Origin: Lachnospiraceae bacterium UBA3332 | Lineage (GTDB): Bacteria; Bacillota; Clostridia; Lachnospirales; Lachnospiraceae | Reading direction: 5' to 3' | DNA length: 9,923 nucleotides | Assembly (NCBI GenBank): GCA_002361095.1 | Contig: DERU01000050.1 | Location: forward strand, 1-9,923 | Part shown: piece by piece, positions 1 to 6,746 of the stretch | Layout: every line of letters begins with the position of its first letter | How positions within the stretch are numbered: the stretch's first letter is position 1 | The notes under the pieces: generated by a model | Database searches by the model: none | Told to the model about the DNA's origin: nothing | The model's input: only the letters and a program-made list of their open reading frames with translations | Translations under genes and position numbers: made by a program

Positions 1-191
1 AATTCAGTTTTTGTGATATACTGAATTATTACTTAGGGGAAAGCAGGAATTAAATGTCTGCAATGAAAGGCCGGAAGCTTTCCTGCAAATTCAAAATGGT
101 TCAGGAAGGTGTGGTCAGACTGGTGCAGGGCATATATGGGCATGGATGATAAACACAATGACCCTATTTTCGGAGGAGGTAATTTGGCAAC
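1..191 (+). promoter_or_regulatory. Leader region upstream of the GHKL/DUF4325 gene
   Basis: No convincing gene is visible here. At the left edge AATTCAG (1–7) and CTGAATT (21–27) form a perfect 7-bp inverted repeat with a 13-base spacer. It overlaps a possible -10 hexamer TATACT (17–22), whose -35 would lie outside the window. A second imperfect dyad pairs TTCCTG (80–85) with CAGGAA (102–107). A very strong ribosome binding site GGAGGAGG (172–179) belongs to the gene starting at 192. Whether the first repeat is an operator or the tail of an upstream terminator cannot be decided from the sequence shown. Confidence 0.35.
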
Positions 192-1454
192 ATGAAAGCC
201 GAAACGCATGATAACGGGAATATGAAACAATCCATAGTCAGGGAAGGAAATACCATATTGGTTTACGAACTGCACCATCCGCGATGTGTTTCACAGTTCA
301 TATGGATTATGAAAGAAATCGACCGGGAGGGATACCAGGAGGTAAAGATCAAATGGTTGGGGGAGAAAGTATTTCCCAACGCCTGCGTTCCCATTTCCGG
401 CATTATCCAATATTACAAAACTGTCAGAAAAATAAAATTTTGTTTTGAAATTTCGCCGGATAATTACTTGTTTCAATGCGGTTTTGCCGAGCCGATATAC
501 GAGGAGAAAGAAGCGCTGGAAAAGGAGCGGAATCCCTTTGATAAAATATACCGCTATAATGAATACGGACAGGTGGCCGCCCTGACGCAGGCTTATATTA
601 ATGCGATCAGCCGTCAGCAAACTTGCAGCAAAGGCGTCATTGACAGTCTGATATGGTGTATCAACGAAGTGATGGATAATGTGCTGCTGCACGGAGAGAC
701 GGATAACGGATATGTGATGGCACAGTTCCATGAAAAAACCAAGCATGTCGCTTTTTGTGTCTTTGACGCGGGCGTGGGAATCTATAATACGCTGAAAGAA
801 TCGACCCATTCCCCTAAAAAACCGATTGACGCGCTTTCCTTATCCATTCAGGAGGGAGTCGGGGACGGTAAGGGACAGGGAAACGGGCTATACGGATTGT
901 ACCAGATCATTTGTGAAAATAAGGGGTTGCTGACGATTACATCCGGGTCGGCGTCGATGATGTTTTCAAAGGACGGAAACATCAAAAAATTTGAACGGAT
1001 TCCGTTTTTGTCCCCCCAAAATAATGAAACCATCATCGATTTTCAGTTGGATTTGATGAATGAAGTGAATATTCAGAATGCGTTTAAAACAATCGGAGGA
1101 TTTGACGGGTTTGATATCCGCCTGGATGATATGTGGCAGGAGGACAATACTGTTTTATATAACGTTTATGAAAACTGCCGCGGAACGGCTACGAGGGAAG
1201 CGGGATTTGAACTCAGAAACGACGTGCAAAACACATTGAGCCGTATGAAGGCGCCGATGATACTTGATTTTTCGGAAGTGCAGACGGTATCCTCCTCTTT
1301 TATAGACGAGTTTATTTCCAAACTCGTGGTTTCTTTGGGGATGATAGAGTTTAATGAGTTGATTCGTGTAAAGAATATGAATGAAACCGTGCGTTTTTTG
1401 TGCAACAGATCCACCTATATGAGAATTCATGAAGAATGGAAGAAACTACAATGA
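192..1454 (+). CDS. GHKL ATPase domain protein with C-terminal STAS-like DUF4325 domain
   Basis: This 420-residue soluble protein has no signal peptide or membrane segment. The middle (about 140–290) is a GHKL/HATPase_c ATP-binding fold. Its N box has E159, N163 and H167 (INEVMDNVLLHG), its G1 box is DAGVG (192–196), and its glycine-rich lid is GQGNGLYGL (228–236). There is no histidine phosphoacceptor or sensor domain, so it resembles a SpoIIAB/RsbW-type ATPase more than a two-component kinase. The C-terminus (about 320–410) matches DUF4325, a STAS-like fold, with the characteristic LDFSEVQTVSSSFIDEF stretch at 358–374. Residues 15–105 may be another small alpha/beta regulatory domain. The start at 192 follows GGAGGAGG by 12 bases; an in-frame stop at 180 excludes an earlier start, and ATG 222 is an alternative. 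The likely role is phospho-dependent regulatory switching, but the partner is unknown. Domain calls are firm; function is inference. Confidence 0.85.
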   Translation: MKAETHDNGNMKQSIVREGNTILVYELHHPRCVSQFIWIMKEIDREGYQEVKIKWLGEKVFPNACVPISGIIQYYKTVRKIKFCFEISPDNYLFQCGFAEPIYEEKEALEKERNPFDKIYRYNEYGQVAALTQAYINAISRQQTCSKGVIDSLIWCINEVMDNVLLHGETDNGYVMAQFHEKTKHVAFCVFDAGVGIYNTLKESTHSPKKPIDALSLSIQEGVGDGKGQGNGLYGLYQIICENKGLLTITSGSASMMFSKDGNIKKFERIPFLSPQNNETIIDFQLDLMNEVNIQNAFKTIGGFDGFDIRLDDMWQEDNTVLYNVYENCRGTATREAGFELRNDVQNTLSRMKAPMILDFSEVQTVSSSFIDEFISKLVVSLGMIEFNELIRVKNMNETVRFLCNRSTYMRIHEEWKKLQ

Positions 1455-1494
1455 CTGCCAATTCTTAAACAAAAATAAATTCCCTTTTCCGTGA

Positions 1495-1523
1495 TTGCCT
1501 TTTCTTACGGGGAATGATAGAAT
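1495..1523 (+). promoter_or_regulatory. Extended -10 sigma-A promoter for the rhomboid-like/sigma-like cluster
   Basis: A -35 box TTGCCT (1495–1500) is separated by exactly 17 bases from a -10 box TAGAAT (1518–1523). The -10 is preceded by TG plus one base (1515–1517), the extended -10 signature. Transcription would start near 1530, giving a leader of about 75 bases before the ATG at 1604. That leader holds a small inverted repeat, GCAGG (1548–1552) with CCTGC (1567–1571). No U-tract terminator is evident between 1455 and 1495, so some read-through from the preceding gene is possible. Confidence 0.65.
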
Positions 1524-1603
1524 AGAGGACAGTTATAAAAAAGTATGGCAGGTTTTTCAAACGCTGCCTGCAAATTTCGTTTCAGGAAAGGAAGTTTTGG
1601 TAT

Positions 1604-2494
1604 ATGAACAGGAGCAGACGCAACAGGCTGAAATGGAAGCTGCAAAAATACGCGGTTCCCAATCTGACGATGTATCTGATTATCTGTTACGGCATCGGGT
1701 ATGTGCTGCAGATGATTGCCCCCACCATTTTTTTCTATATGACGTTGGATCCGTACCGGATTCTCCGGGGACAGATTTGGCGGCTTGTGACCTGGGTGTT
1801 GATTCCGCCGGAAAGTTCCAATATCATTTTTGTACTGATCATGCTGTATCTGTATTATTCCCTTGGAAATTTGCTGGAGCAGATTTGGGGAACCTACAAA
1901 TATAATCTGTATATCTTTTCCGGTATATTATTCACAATCGTGGGCGCTTTTGTACTGTATCTGTACTGTGTGCTGCGGGGGGCGATGCCCACCACCACAC
2001 CCGGGCTATATGTGGTCGGCAGGGACGGCCTGATTTATTTTGGGCAGTTTTCCACTTATTACATCAATATGTCCATCTTTTTGGCATGCGCGGCGAGCAT
2101 TCCCAATGTACAGGTACTGTTGATGTTCCTCTTCCCCATCAAAGTAAAATGGCTGGGCATTATTTACGGGATTATGCTGGTGGTCAACTGTATTCAGGGC
2201 GGTATTTCCACTTGGATTGTAATCGGTTTTTCCCTGTTGAATTTTATAATCTTTTTCATCCAATCCAGGGGAAGGATGCAGCTTTCCAAGGGACAGGTGA
2301 AGATGCGTCACGAATTCAAGAGAAAAATGCGTTCTGCGGAATTTGAACACCGGGGCGTGACCAAGCACAAATGTGCGATCTGCGGCAGGACGGAGCAGGA
2401 CGGGGACGATCTGGAATTCAGGTTTTGCTCCAAGTGTAACGGCAATTATGAATATTGCCAAAACCATTTATTTTCGCATGAGCATATCAAATGA
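1604..2494 (+). CDS. Rhomboid-fold membrane protein without protease residues, with C-terminal zinc ribbon
   Basis: The 296-residue protein has about six hydrophobic helices (roughly 20–40, 72–92, 100–125, 150–177, 181–198, 200–219). Rhomboid/Derlin hallmarks are visible: GQIWRLVTW (56–64), including the L1-loop W59-R60 pair, and LEQIWGTYKY (91–100). The protease motifs are not: no GxSG serine motif in the helix after residue 145 and no histidine in the last helix, so it should be a non-proteolytic rhomboid pseudoenzyme. The basic cytosolic tail (221–296) ends in a zinc-ribbon-like module: C257/C260, C275/C278, then C285, H288, H292 and H294. The ATG at 1604 follows AGGAAAGGA (1584–1592). Pseudo-rhomboids usually bind or escort membrane proteins; the client here is unknown. 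It could be automatically annotated as a rhomboid protease, which the missing dyad contradicts. Confidence 0.8.
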   Translation: MNRSRRNRLKWKLQKYAVPNLTMYLIICYGIGYVLQMIAPTIFFYMTLDPYRILRGQIWRLVTWVLIPPESSNIIFVLIMLYLYYSLGNLLEQIWGTYKYNLYIFSGILFTIVGAFVLYLYCVLRGAMPTTTPGLYVVGRDGLIYFGQFSTYYINMSIFLACAASIPNVQVLLMFLFPIKVKWLGIIYGIMLVVNCIQGGISTWIVIGFSLLNFIIFFIQSRGRMQLSKGQVKMRHEFKRKMRSAEFEHRGVTKHKCAICGRTEQDGDDLEFRFCSKCNGNYEYCQNHLFSHEHIK

Positions 2495-2508
2495 CCGGTT
2501 TGGAGGCG

Positions 2509-2526
2509 GCCCGGCAGTATCCGGGC
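2509..2526 (+). repeat. Intercistronic hairpin, GCCCGG/CCGGGC
   Basis: GCCCGG (2509–2514) and CCGGGC (2521–2526) form a perfect 6-bp GC stem around the loop CAGTAT. It sits in the 60-base gap between the rhomboid-like and sigma-like genes. No T-run follows, so it is unlikely to terminate transcription. It could stabilise or mark a processing point in the message. Confidence 0.5.
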
Positions 2527-2554
2527 GGCTGCCGTTTCAGGGCAGGGAGGGTAT

Positions 2555-3307
2555 ATGGGACAGGAGGCCGCGTTTTCCAGGGCGCTGGAGGAAATTTGCA
2601 GTCTGGCTAGAAGGCAGGGCAACCGGATTGCAAAGCAGCAGATAACAGAGCAGTTTGACATGGCCCAAATTGCCATGGGGGAAAAGCATCTATCCATGGT
2701 ATATGAATATCTTGCCTCCAAGCATATCGGGGTGGGGGAATCCAGGGAAGCTTTGGAGGAACTCTCGGAGGAAGAGGCCGATTATTTGGAGGACTATCTG
2801 CAGAGTCTGGAGGGTTTCGGGGAAACGTCGGAGGGAGAGATAGAGGCGGTCATCCTCTCCGCCATGGCGCAGGATCCGGATGCCAAGCGGCGTATGATTG
2901 CGTTGTTTTTGCCAAGAGTTGCGGAAATCGCCAAGCTGTATGCCGGGCAGGGTGTCTTTTTGGAGGATCTGATCGGGGAAGGGAATCTTGCGCTGACCAT
3001 GGCGGTGGAAATGCTGGACTGTGCGGAAAATGTCATGCAGGCAGAGGGGACGGTGGCCAGCATGATCATGGAAGCCATGGAAACATATATTCAGGAAAAT
3101 GCGCAGGAAAAAAATACCGGCCGGAAGCTGGCGGGCAAAGCCAATGCCGTGCTGGATCGCGCAAAGGAAATGGCGGAAGCGCTGGGACGCAAGGTGACGG
3201 TACGGGAACTTGCCGATGAAACCGGAATGACAATGGGGCAGATATTGGAGGCGGTCCGGATTACGGCCAACAGTATTGAATTTTTGGATACGAAGGAAAC
3301 GGTTTGA
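2555..3307 (+). CDS. Degenerate sigma-70-like protein lacking region 4
   Basis: The 250-residue acidic protein resembles a primary sigma factor in order but not in completeness. Residues 10–60 look like region 1.1, with a helical start and the ending YEYLASKHIGV. Residues 110–154 match regions 2.1/2.2, the core-polymerase contact, with the pattern VAEIAKLYAGQG then FLEDLIGEGNLAL. The part that should be regions 2.3/2.4 (about 160–190) has lost the aromatic, promoter-melting signature, so normal -10 recognition seems unlikely. Residues 213–244 resemble region 3 (VTVRELADETGMTMGQI). There is no region 4 for -35 binding; the chain stops at 250. The ATG at 2555 follows AGGGAGG at about 6 bases. 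The stop overlaps the next start by one base (TGATG), implying translational coupling. It may bind core polymerase as a modulator, but that is inference. It is not an ECF sigma, which would have regions 2 and 4. Confidence 0.7.
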   Translation: MGQEAAFSRALEEICSLARRQGNRIAKQQITEQFDMAQIAMGEKHLSMVYEYLASKHIGVGESREALEELSEEEADYLEDYLQSLEGFGETSEGEIEAVILSAMAQDPDAKRRMIALFLPRVAEIAKLYAGQGVFLEDLIGEGNLALTMAVEMLDCAENVMQAEGTVASMIMEAMETYIQENAQEKNTGRKLAGKANAVLDRAKEMAEALGRKVTVRELADETGMTMGQILEAVRITANSIEFLDTKETV

Positions 3308-3720
3308 TGGCGGAGAATGATTTTAAGTATATCGTACAGAGTTTTGGGGATTTCTATATCGGGGCCAGGTGGACATACGGGGAAATGCTGGTAAATGAGA
3401 ATATGCCTTTTAAATGGAAAGCCGTTGTCAGACACTATCTATTAAAGGATGTGGCGCCGGACACAAAAATGGAAGATCACATTTTTTTTATGAACGAACA
3501 GGATTTTTCCTATGAGACGTTAAAAGAACTGAAAGCCAAATTTAAAATGAGCGTATGGGTGCCTGCAGACGGCAGAAAGCGCAGGGGCGGTCATTACGAA
3601 AGCCGGGAATACACGATCGAAGAGATTGTGTCAAGTAAAAAGCTGCACGACAAAATGGACACCATAATTGTGGAAGAACTGCGTTTGTCGAAGCTTGCGC
3701 TGCTGATGTTTGCGGTATAA
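3307..3720 (+). CDS. Hypothetical protein, 137 residues, coupled to the sigma-like gene
   Basis: I do not recognise this family. The start ATG at 3307 shares its A with the TGA of the preceding gene, and AAGGA (3293–3297) lies 9 bases upstream. A TTG at 3304 could add one residue but is less likely. The protein is compact and soluble, with mixed charge and no signal peptide, membrane segment or cysteine motif. The first half is rich in aromatic residues (FKYIVQSFGDFYIGARWTYGE at the N-terminus, then FKWKAVVRHYLL). A basic patch GRKRRGGHYESR lies near 88–99, and a helical C-terminus ends hydrophobically (KLALLMFAV). One-base overlap with the sigma-like gene and a 15-base gap to the peptidase gene place it inside the operon. 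It may be a partner of the sigma-like protein, but this rests only on position. Confidence 0.75.
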   Translation: MAENDFKYIVQSFGDFYIGARWTYGEMLVNENMPFKWKAVVRHYLLKDVAPDTKMEDHIFFMNEQDFSYETLKELKAKFKMSVWVPADGRKRRGGHYESREYTIEEIVSSKKLHDKMDTIIVEELRLSKLALLMFAV

Positions 3721-3735
3721 TCAGGGGAGGTTTGC

Positions 3736-6657
3736 ATGAGAGTGGAAGAACTTACGGCCTATGAGGTCATAGAAAGCAGGAGAATAGAGGATTTACATTC
3801 GGAAAGCTATCTGCTGCGCCACAAAAAGAGCGGCGCGCGGGTGGCTCTTTTGTCGAACGACGACGAGAACAAGGTATTTTATATCGGATTTCGGACGCCG
3901 CCCGCAGACAGTACGGGTGTGGCGCACATTTTGGAGCATTCGGTGCTGGAAGGATCCAGGGATTTTCCGGTGAAAGATCCCTTCATCGAACTGGTCAAGG
4001 GATCGCTGAACACTTTTTTAAACGCCATGACCTATCCGGATAAGACTTTGTATCCGGTGGCCAGCTGTAACGACAAGGATTTTGCCAATCTGATGCATGT
4101 GTATTTGGACGCCGTATTTTATCCGTCGATTTATAAGGAGCCCAGGATTTTTTACCAGGAAGGATGGCATTATGAAATGCAGGATCCCAGCGACGAACTG
4201 ACCATAAACGGCGTCGTATATAATGAAATGAAAGGAGCCTTCTCTTCCCCGGACGATGTGCTGGAGAGGGAAATTGTTTCCTCCCTGTATCCGGATACGG
4301 TTTATGCCCATGAGTCCGGCGGGGATCCGGACGCGATTCCTGCGCTGACCTACGGGGAATTCCTGGATTTTCACAAAAAATACTATCATCCCTCCAACAG
4401 TTATCTGTATCTGTACGGGAATATGGACATGGCGGAGCGGCTGACCTGGCTGGATGAGCAGTATCTTTCGCACTTTGACAAAACAGAAGTGGATTCCCAA
4501 ATCGGGGTGCAAAAACCTTTTGAAAAGCCGGTGGAGGTGCGCAAAGAGTATTCCGTTACCAAAGAGGAGCCCGTGGCAGGCCGCACGTATTTAAGCTGCA
4601 ACATTGCGGTGGGGGATGTGCTGGACCGGGAAGAATATATTGCGTTCGATATCTTGGACTATGCCCTTTGTTCCGCGCAGGGCGCGCCGCTCAAGCAGGC
4701 GCTTTTGGATGCGGGAATCGGGGAAGATGTTTACAGCGATTTCGACAACGGCATCCGGCAGACGTATTTTTCCGTCGTGGCCAAAAATACGGACGAAGCG
4801 CGCAAGGAAGATTTTGTGCGGATTATTGAGGAGACGCTTGCGCGGCTGTGCAGGGAAGGTTTGGATAAAAAGGCGCTTTTGGCGGGGCTTAACTATTATG
4901 AATTCAAATACCGGGAAGCGGATTTCGGTTCTTATCCGGCCGGGCTGATGTATGGGCTGCAGGTGATGGACAGCTGGCTGTACGACGAGCGCCTTGCGTT
5001 TCTCCACATAGAGGCGGGCGACACATACCGGAAACTGCGCGAAAAGGTACAGGGCCGGTATTTTGAAGAACTGCTGGAGAAAAAGCTTTTGCACAATCCC
5101 CACCGGAGCGTGCTGGCGCTTGTTCCCGTGCAGGGACTGACAGAACAAAAAGACAAAGCGCTGGCAAAAAGGCTTGCGGATTATAAAGCAGGTCTCTCTG
5201 TGGAACAGATTGACAGGATTGTAGAACAGACAAAGGAATTGGAAGCGTTTCAGAAGGAACCAGACCGTCCGGAGGATCTGGCGAAAATTCCGCTTCTGGC
5301 ACGTGAAGATATCCGCCGGGAAATTGAGCCGTTGATTTTGGAGGAGCGCAGTCTGGAGCAAACCAAGGTGCTGTATCATCCGATTGCCACAAACGGTATC
5401 GCGTATTTCCGGCTGTTGTTTGACTGCAGACAGGTTCCGGCGGAGTTGTTTCCTTATCTGGGTATTTTAAAAGCTGTGTTGGGGCTGGTGGATACCGCCC
5501 ATTACAGTTTCCGGGAATTGTTTACGGAAGTGGATTTGCAGACCGGCGGCCTTGTGCCGGTGACGAATATTTACACCGACGCGAAAGATTTGTCCAGGCA
5601 GCGGGTAACCTTTGAATTGAAGGGGAAAGCGTTTTTTGACAAGCTGGAAGCGGCCTTTGCCCTTGCGGAGGAGATGCTTTTGTCCTCCGATTTCACAGAC
5701 CAGAAGCGGTTGTCGGAGATTCTTTGGGAATTAAAGTCCAAAATGCAGTCCGCCATGATTTCCGGCGGGCATACGATCGCCAGCGGCAGGGCGTTGTCTT
5801 ATATTTCCAGGACGGCGCAGCTGCAGGAGGTCATCAACGGCATGGATTTTTACCGGTTGGTGGACCGGCTGACCGGCAATTGGGAACAGGAGCGGCAGAC
5901 GCTTCCCGGTAAGCTTGACAGGCTGTGCCGGGCGATTTTCCGGAAGGAAAATCTCCTTCTTGACTTTACGGCGCAGGGACAGACGGAGTATGACCGTTTT
6001 GCCAAAGCGGCGGGCGCTTTGCAGAATAAGCTGTATACCGGGCCGGTGGAGGGCGCGCCTTTCCGGGTGGTTTTACAAAAAAAGAACGAGGGATTTTGTT
6101 CCGCTTCCCAGGTACAGTATGTGTGCCGGGCAGGAAATTTTCTGAAAGACGGACTGGCCTACAACGGCGTGCTGCGGATCTTAAAAGGGATTATGAGCAA
6201 CGAGTATTTGTGGAACAATGTCCGGGTCAGGGGGGGCGCTTATGGCTGCATGTGCGGCTTCGGAAAAAGCGGGGATTGTTTCTTTGTCTCCTACCGGGAT
6301 CCCAATCTTTCAAAAACCATCCGTGTTTTTGAGGAAGCCCCGCAATTTGTGGAAGGCTTTTCGGATGACGAGCGGGCGATGACCCAGGCAGTCATCGGCA
6401 CGATCAGTGAAATGGACATTCCCATGAATCCGGCGGCAAAGGCTCTGCGGTCCATGAGCGTTTATCTGACCAACCAGACGGCGGAAGAACTGCAGACGGA
6501 ACGGGATCAGATTTTGGACGCTACGGCGGCAGATGTCCGGGCCCTGGCGGGGCATCTTAAGGCGTTTCTTTCGGACGAATGCCTGTGTGTGGTGGGGAAT
6601 GCAGGGAAAATCGAAGAAGAGAAGGCGAATTTTTGGGCGTTGGAACCATTGTTTTAG
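3736..6657 (+). CDS. PreP-type M16C zinc metallopeptidase (insulinase family)
   Basis: At 973 residues this is the full length of the presequence protease (PreP/Cym1/PITRM1) branch of M16. These enzymes enclose and degrade short unstructured peptides. The inverted zinc motif HILEH is intact: H64 and H68 bind zinc and E67 is the catalytic base. The third ligand is probably E164 in VYNEMKGAFS, about 97 residues further on, as expected for PreP. The following GSLNTFLNAMTYPDKTLYPVAS segment (from about 89) is typical M16C. The C-terminal half carries the conserved R830 and Y836 in RVRGGAYG, which help bind substrate. No signal peptide is present, so it should act in the cytoplasm. The ATG at 3736 follows AGGGGAGG (3723–3730). 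It is the last gene of the cluster, with a 15-base gap upstream. A role in clearing peptides, including leader or signal peptide fragments, is inferred from the family. Confidence 0.95.
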   Translation: MRVEELTAYEVIESRRIEDLHSESYLLRHKKSGARVALLSNDDENKVFYIGFRTPPADSTGVAHILEHSVLEGSRDFPVKDPFIELVKGSLNTFLNAMTYPDKTLYPVASCNDKDFANLMHVYLDAVFYPSIYKEPRIFYQEGWHYEMQDPSDELTINGVVYNEMKGAFSSPDDVLEREIVSSLYPDTVYAHESGGDPDAIPALTYGEFLDFHKKYYHPSNSYLYLYGNMDMAERLTWLDEQYLSHFDKTEVDSQIGVQKPFEKPVEVRKEYSVTKEEPVAGRTYLSCNIAVGDVLDREEYIAFDILDYALCSAQGAPLKQALLDAGIGEDVYSDFDNGIRQTYFSVVAKNTDEARKEDFVRIIEETLARLCREGLDKKALLAGLNYYEFKYREADFGSYPAGLMYGLQVMDSWLYDERLAFLHIEAGDTYRKLREKVQGRYFEELLEKKLLHNPHRSVLALVPVQGLTEQKDKALAKRLADYKAGLSVEQIDRIVEQTKELEAFQKEPDRPEDLAKIPLLAREDIRREIEPLILEERSLEQTKVLYHPIATNGIAYFRLLFDCRQVPAELFPYLGILKAVLGLVDTAHYSFRELFTEVDLQTGGLVPVTNIYTDAKDLSRQRVTFELKGKAFFDKLEAAFALAEEMLLSSDFTDQKRLSEILWELKSKMQSAMISGGHTIASGRALSYISRTAQLQEVINGMDFYRLVDRLTGNWEQERQTLPGKLDRLCRAIFRKENLLLDFTAQGQTEYDRFAKAAGALQNKLYTGPVEGAPFRVVLQKKNEGFCSASQVQYVCRAGNFLKDGLAYNGVLRILKGIMSNEYLWNNVRVRGGAYGCMCGFGKSGDCFFVSYRDPNLSKTIRVFEEAPQFVEGFSDDERAMTQAVIGTISEMDIPMNPAAKALRSMSVYLTNQTAEELQTERDQILDATAADVRALAGHLKAFLSDECLCVVGNAGKIEEEKANFWALEPLF

Positions 6658-6680
6658 TGCAGACATTTGCAATCTGAACC

Positions 6681-6731
6681 GGCATGCGCCATTACGGGCA
6701 TGCCACCGGGCGTGAAAGCCGCTTGTGCGGC
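6681..6731 (+). repeat. Two hairpins upstream of the DUF4349 lipoprotein gene
   Basis: GGCATGC (6681–6687) pairs with GCATGCC (6698–6704) around a 10-base loop. A second stem, GCCGC (6718–6722) with GCGGC (6727–6731), has the loop TTGT and ends about 6 bases before the ribosome binding site of the gene at 6747. Neither has a following T-run, so I do not call a terminator. Their position could influence message stability or translation of the lipoprotein. Confidence 0.5.
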
Positions 6732-6746
6732 GGAATGGGGGAAAAC

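Noticed and set aside
54..149. A 31-codon frame starting at ATG 54 with AGGA a few bases upstream
   Set aside because: Too short, no recognisable pattern, and the stretch looks like a leader. A true leader peptide cannot be excluded.
291..809. A 172-codon minus-strand frame
   Set aside because: It is antisense to the GHKL domain, whose motifs are clearly coded on the plus strand.
1495..1905. A 136-codon frame overlapping the start of the rhomboid-like gene
   Set aside because: It has no ribosome binding site, starts inside the -35 box of the promoter and is read in the wrong frame over a clearly better gene.
2191..2230. GGIST in the rhomboid-like protein as a possible serine protease motif
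   Set aside because: It lies at the start of the last helix, not in the helix that carries GxSG, and no histidine partner is present.
4591..5379. A 262-codon open frame on the minus strand
   Set aside because: It lies wholly opposite the M16C peptidase, has no ribosome binding site and shows a composition expected from antisense of a coding region.
6684..6746. An upstream start for the DUF4349 lipoprotein
   Set aside because: It lies inside a hairpin arm, lacks a ribosome binding site and would bury the lipoprotein signal peptide.
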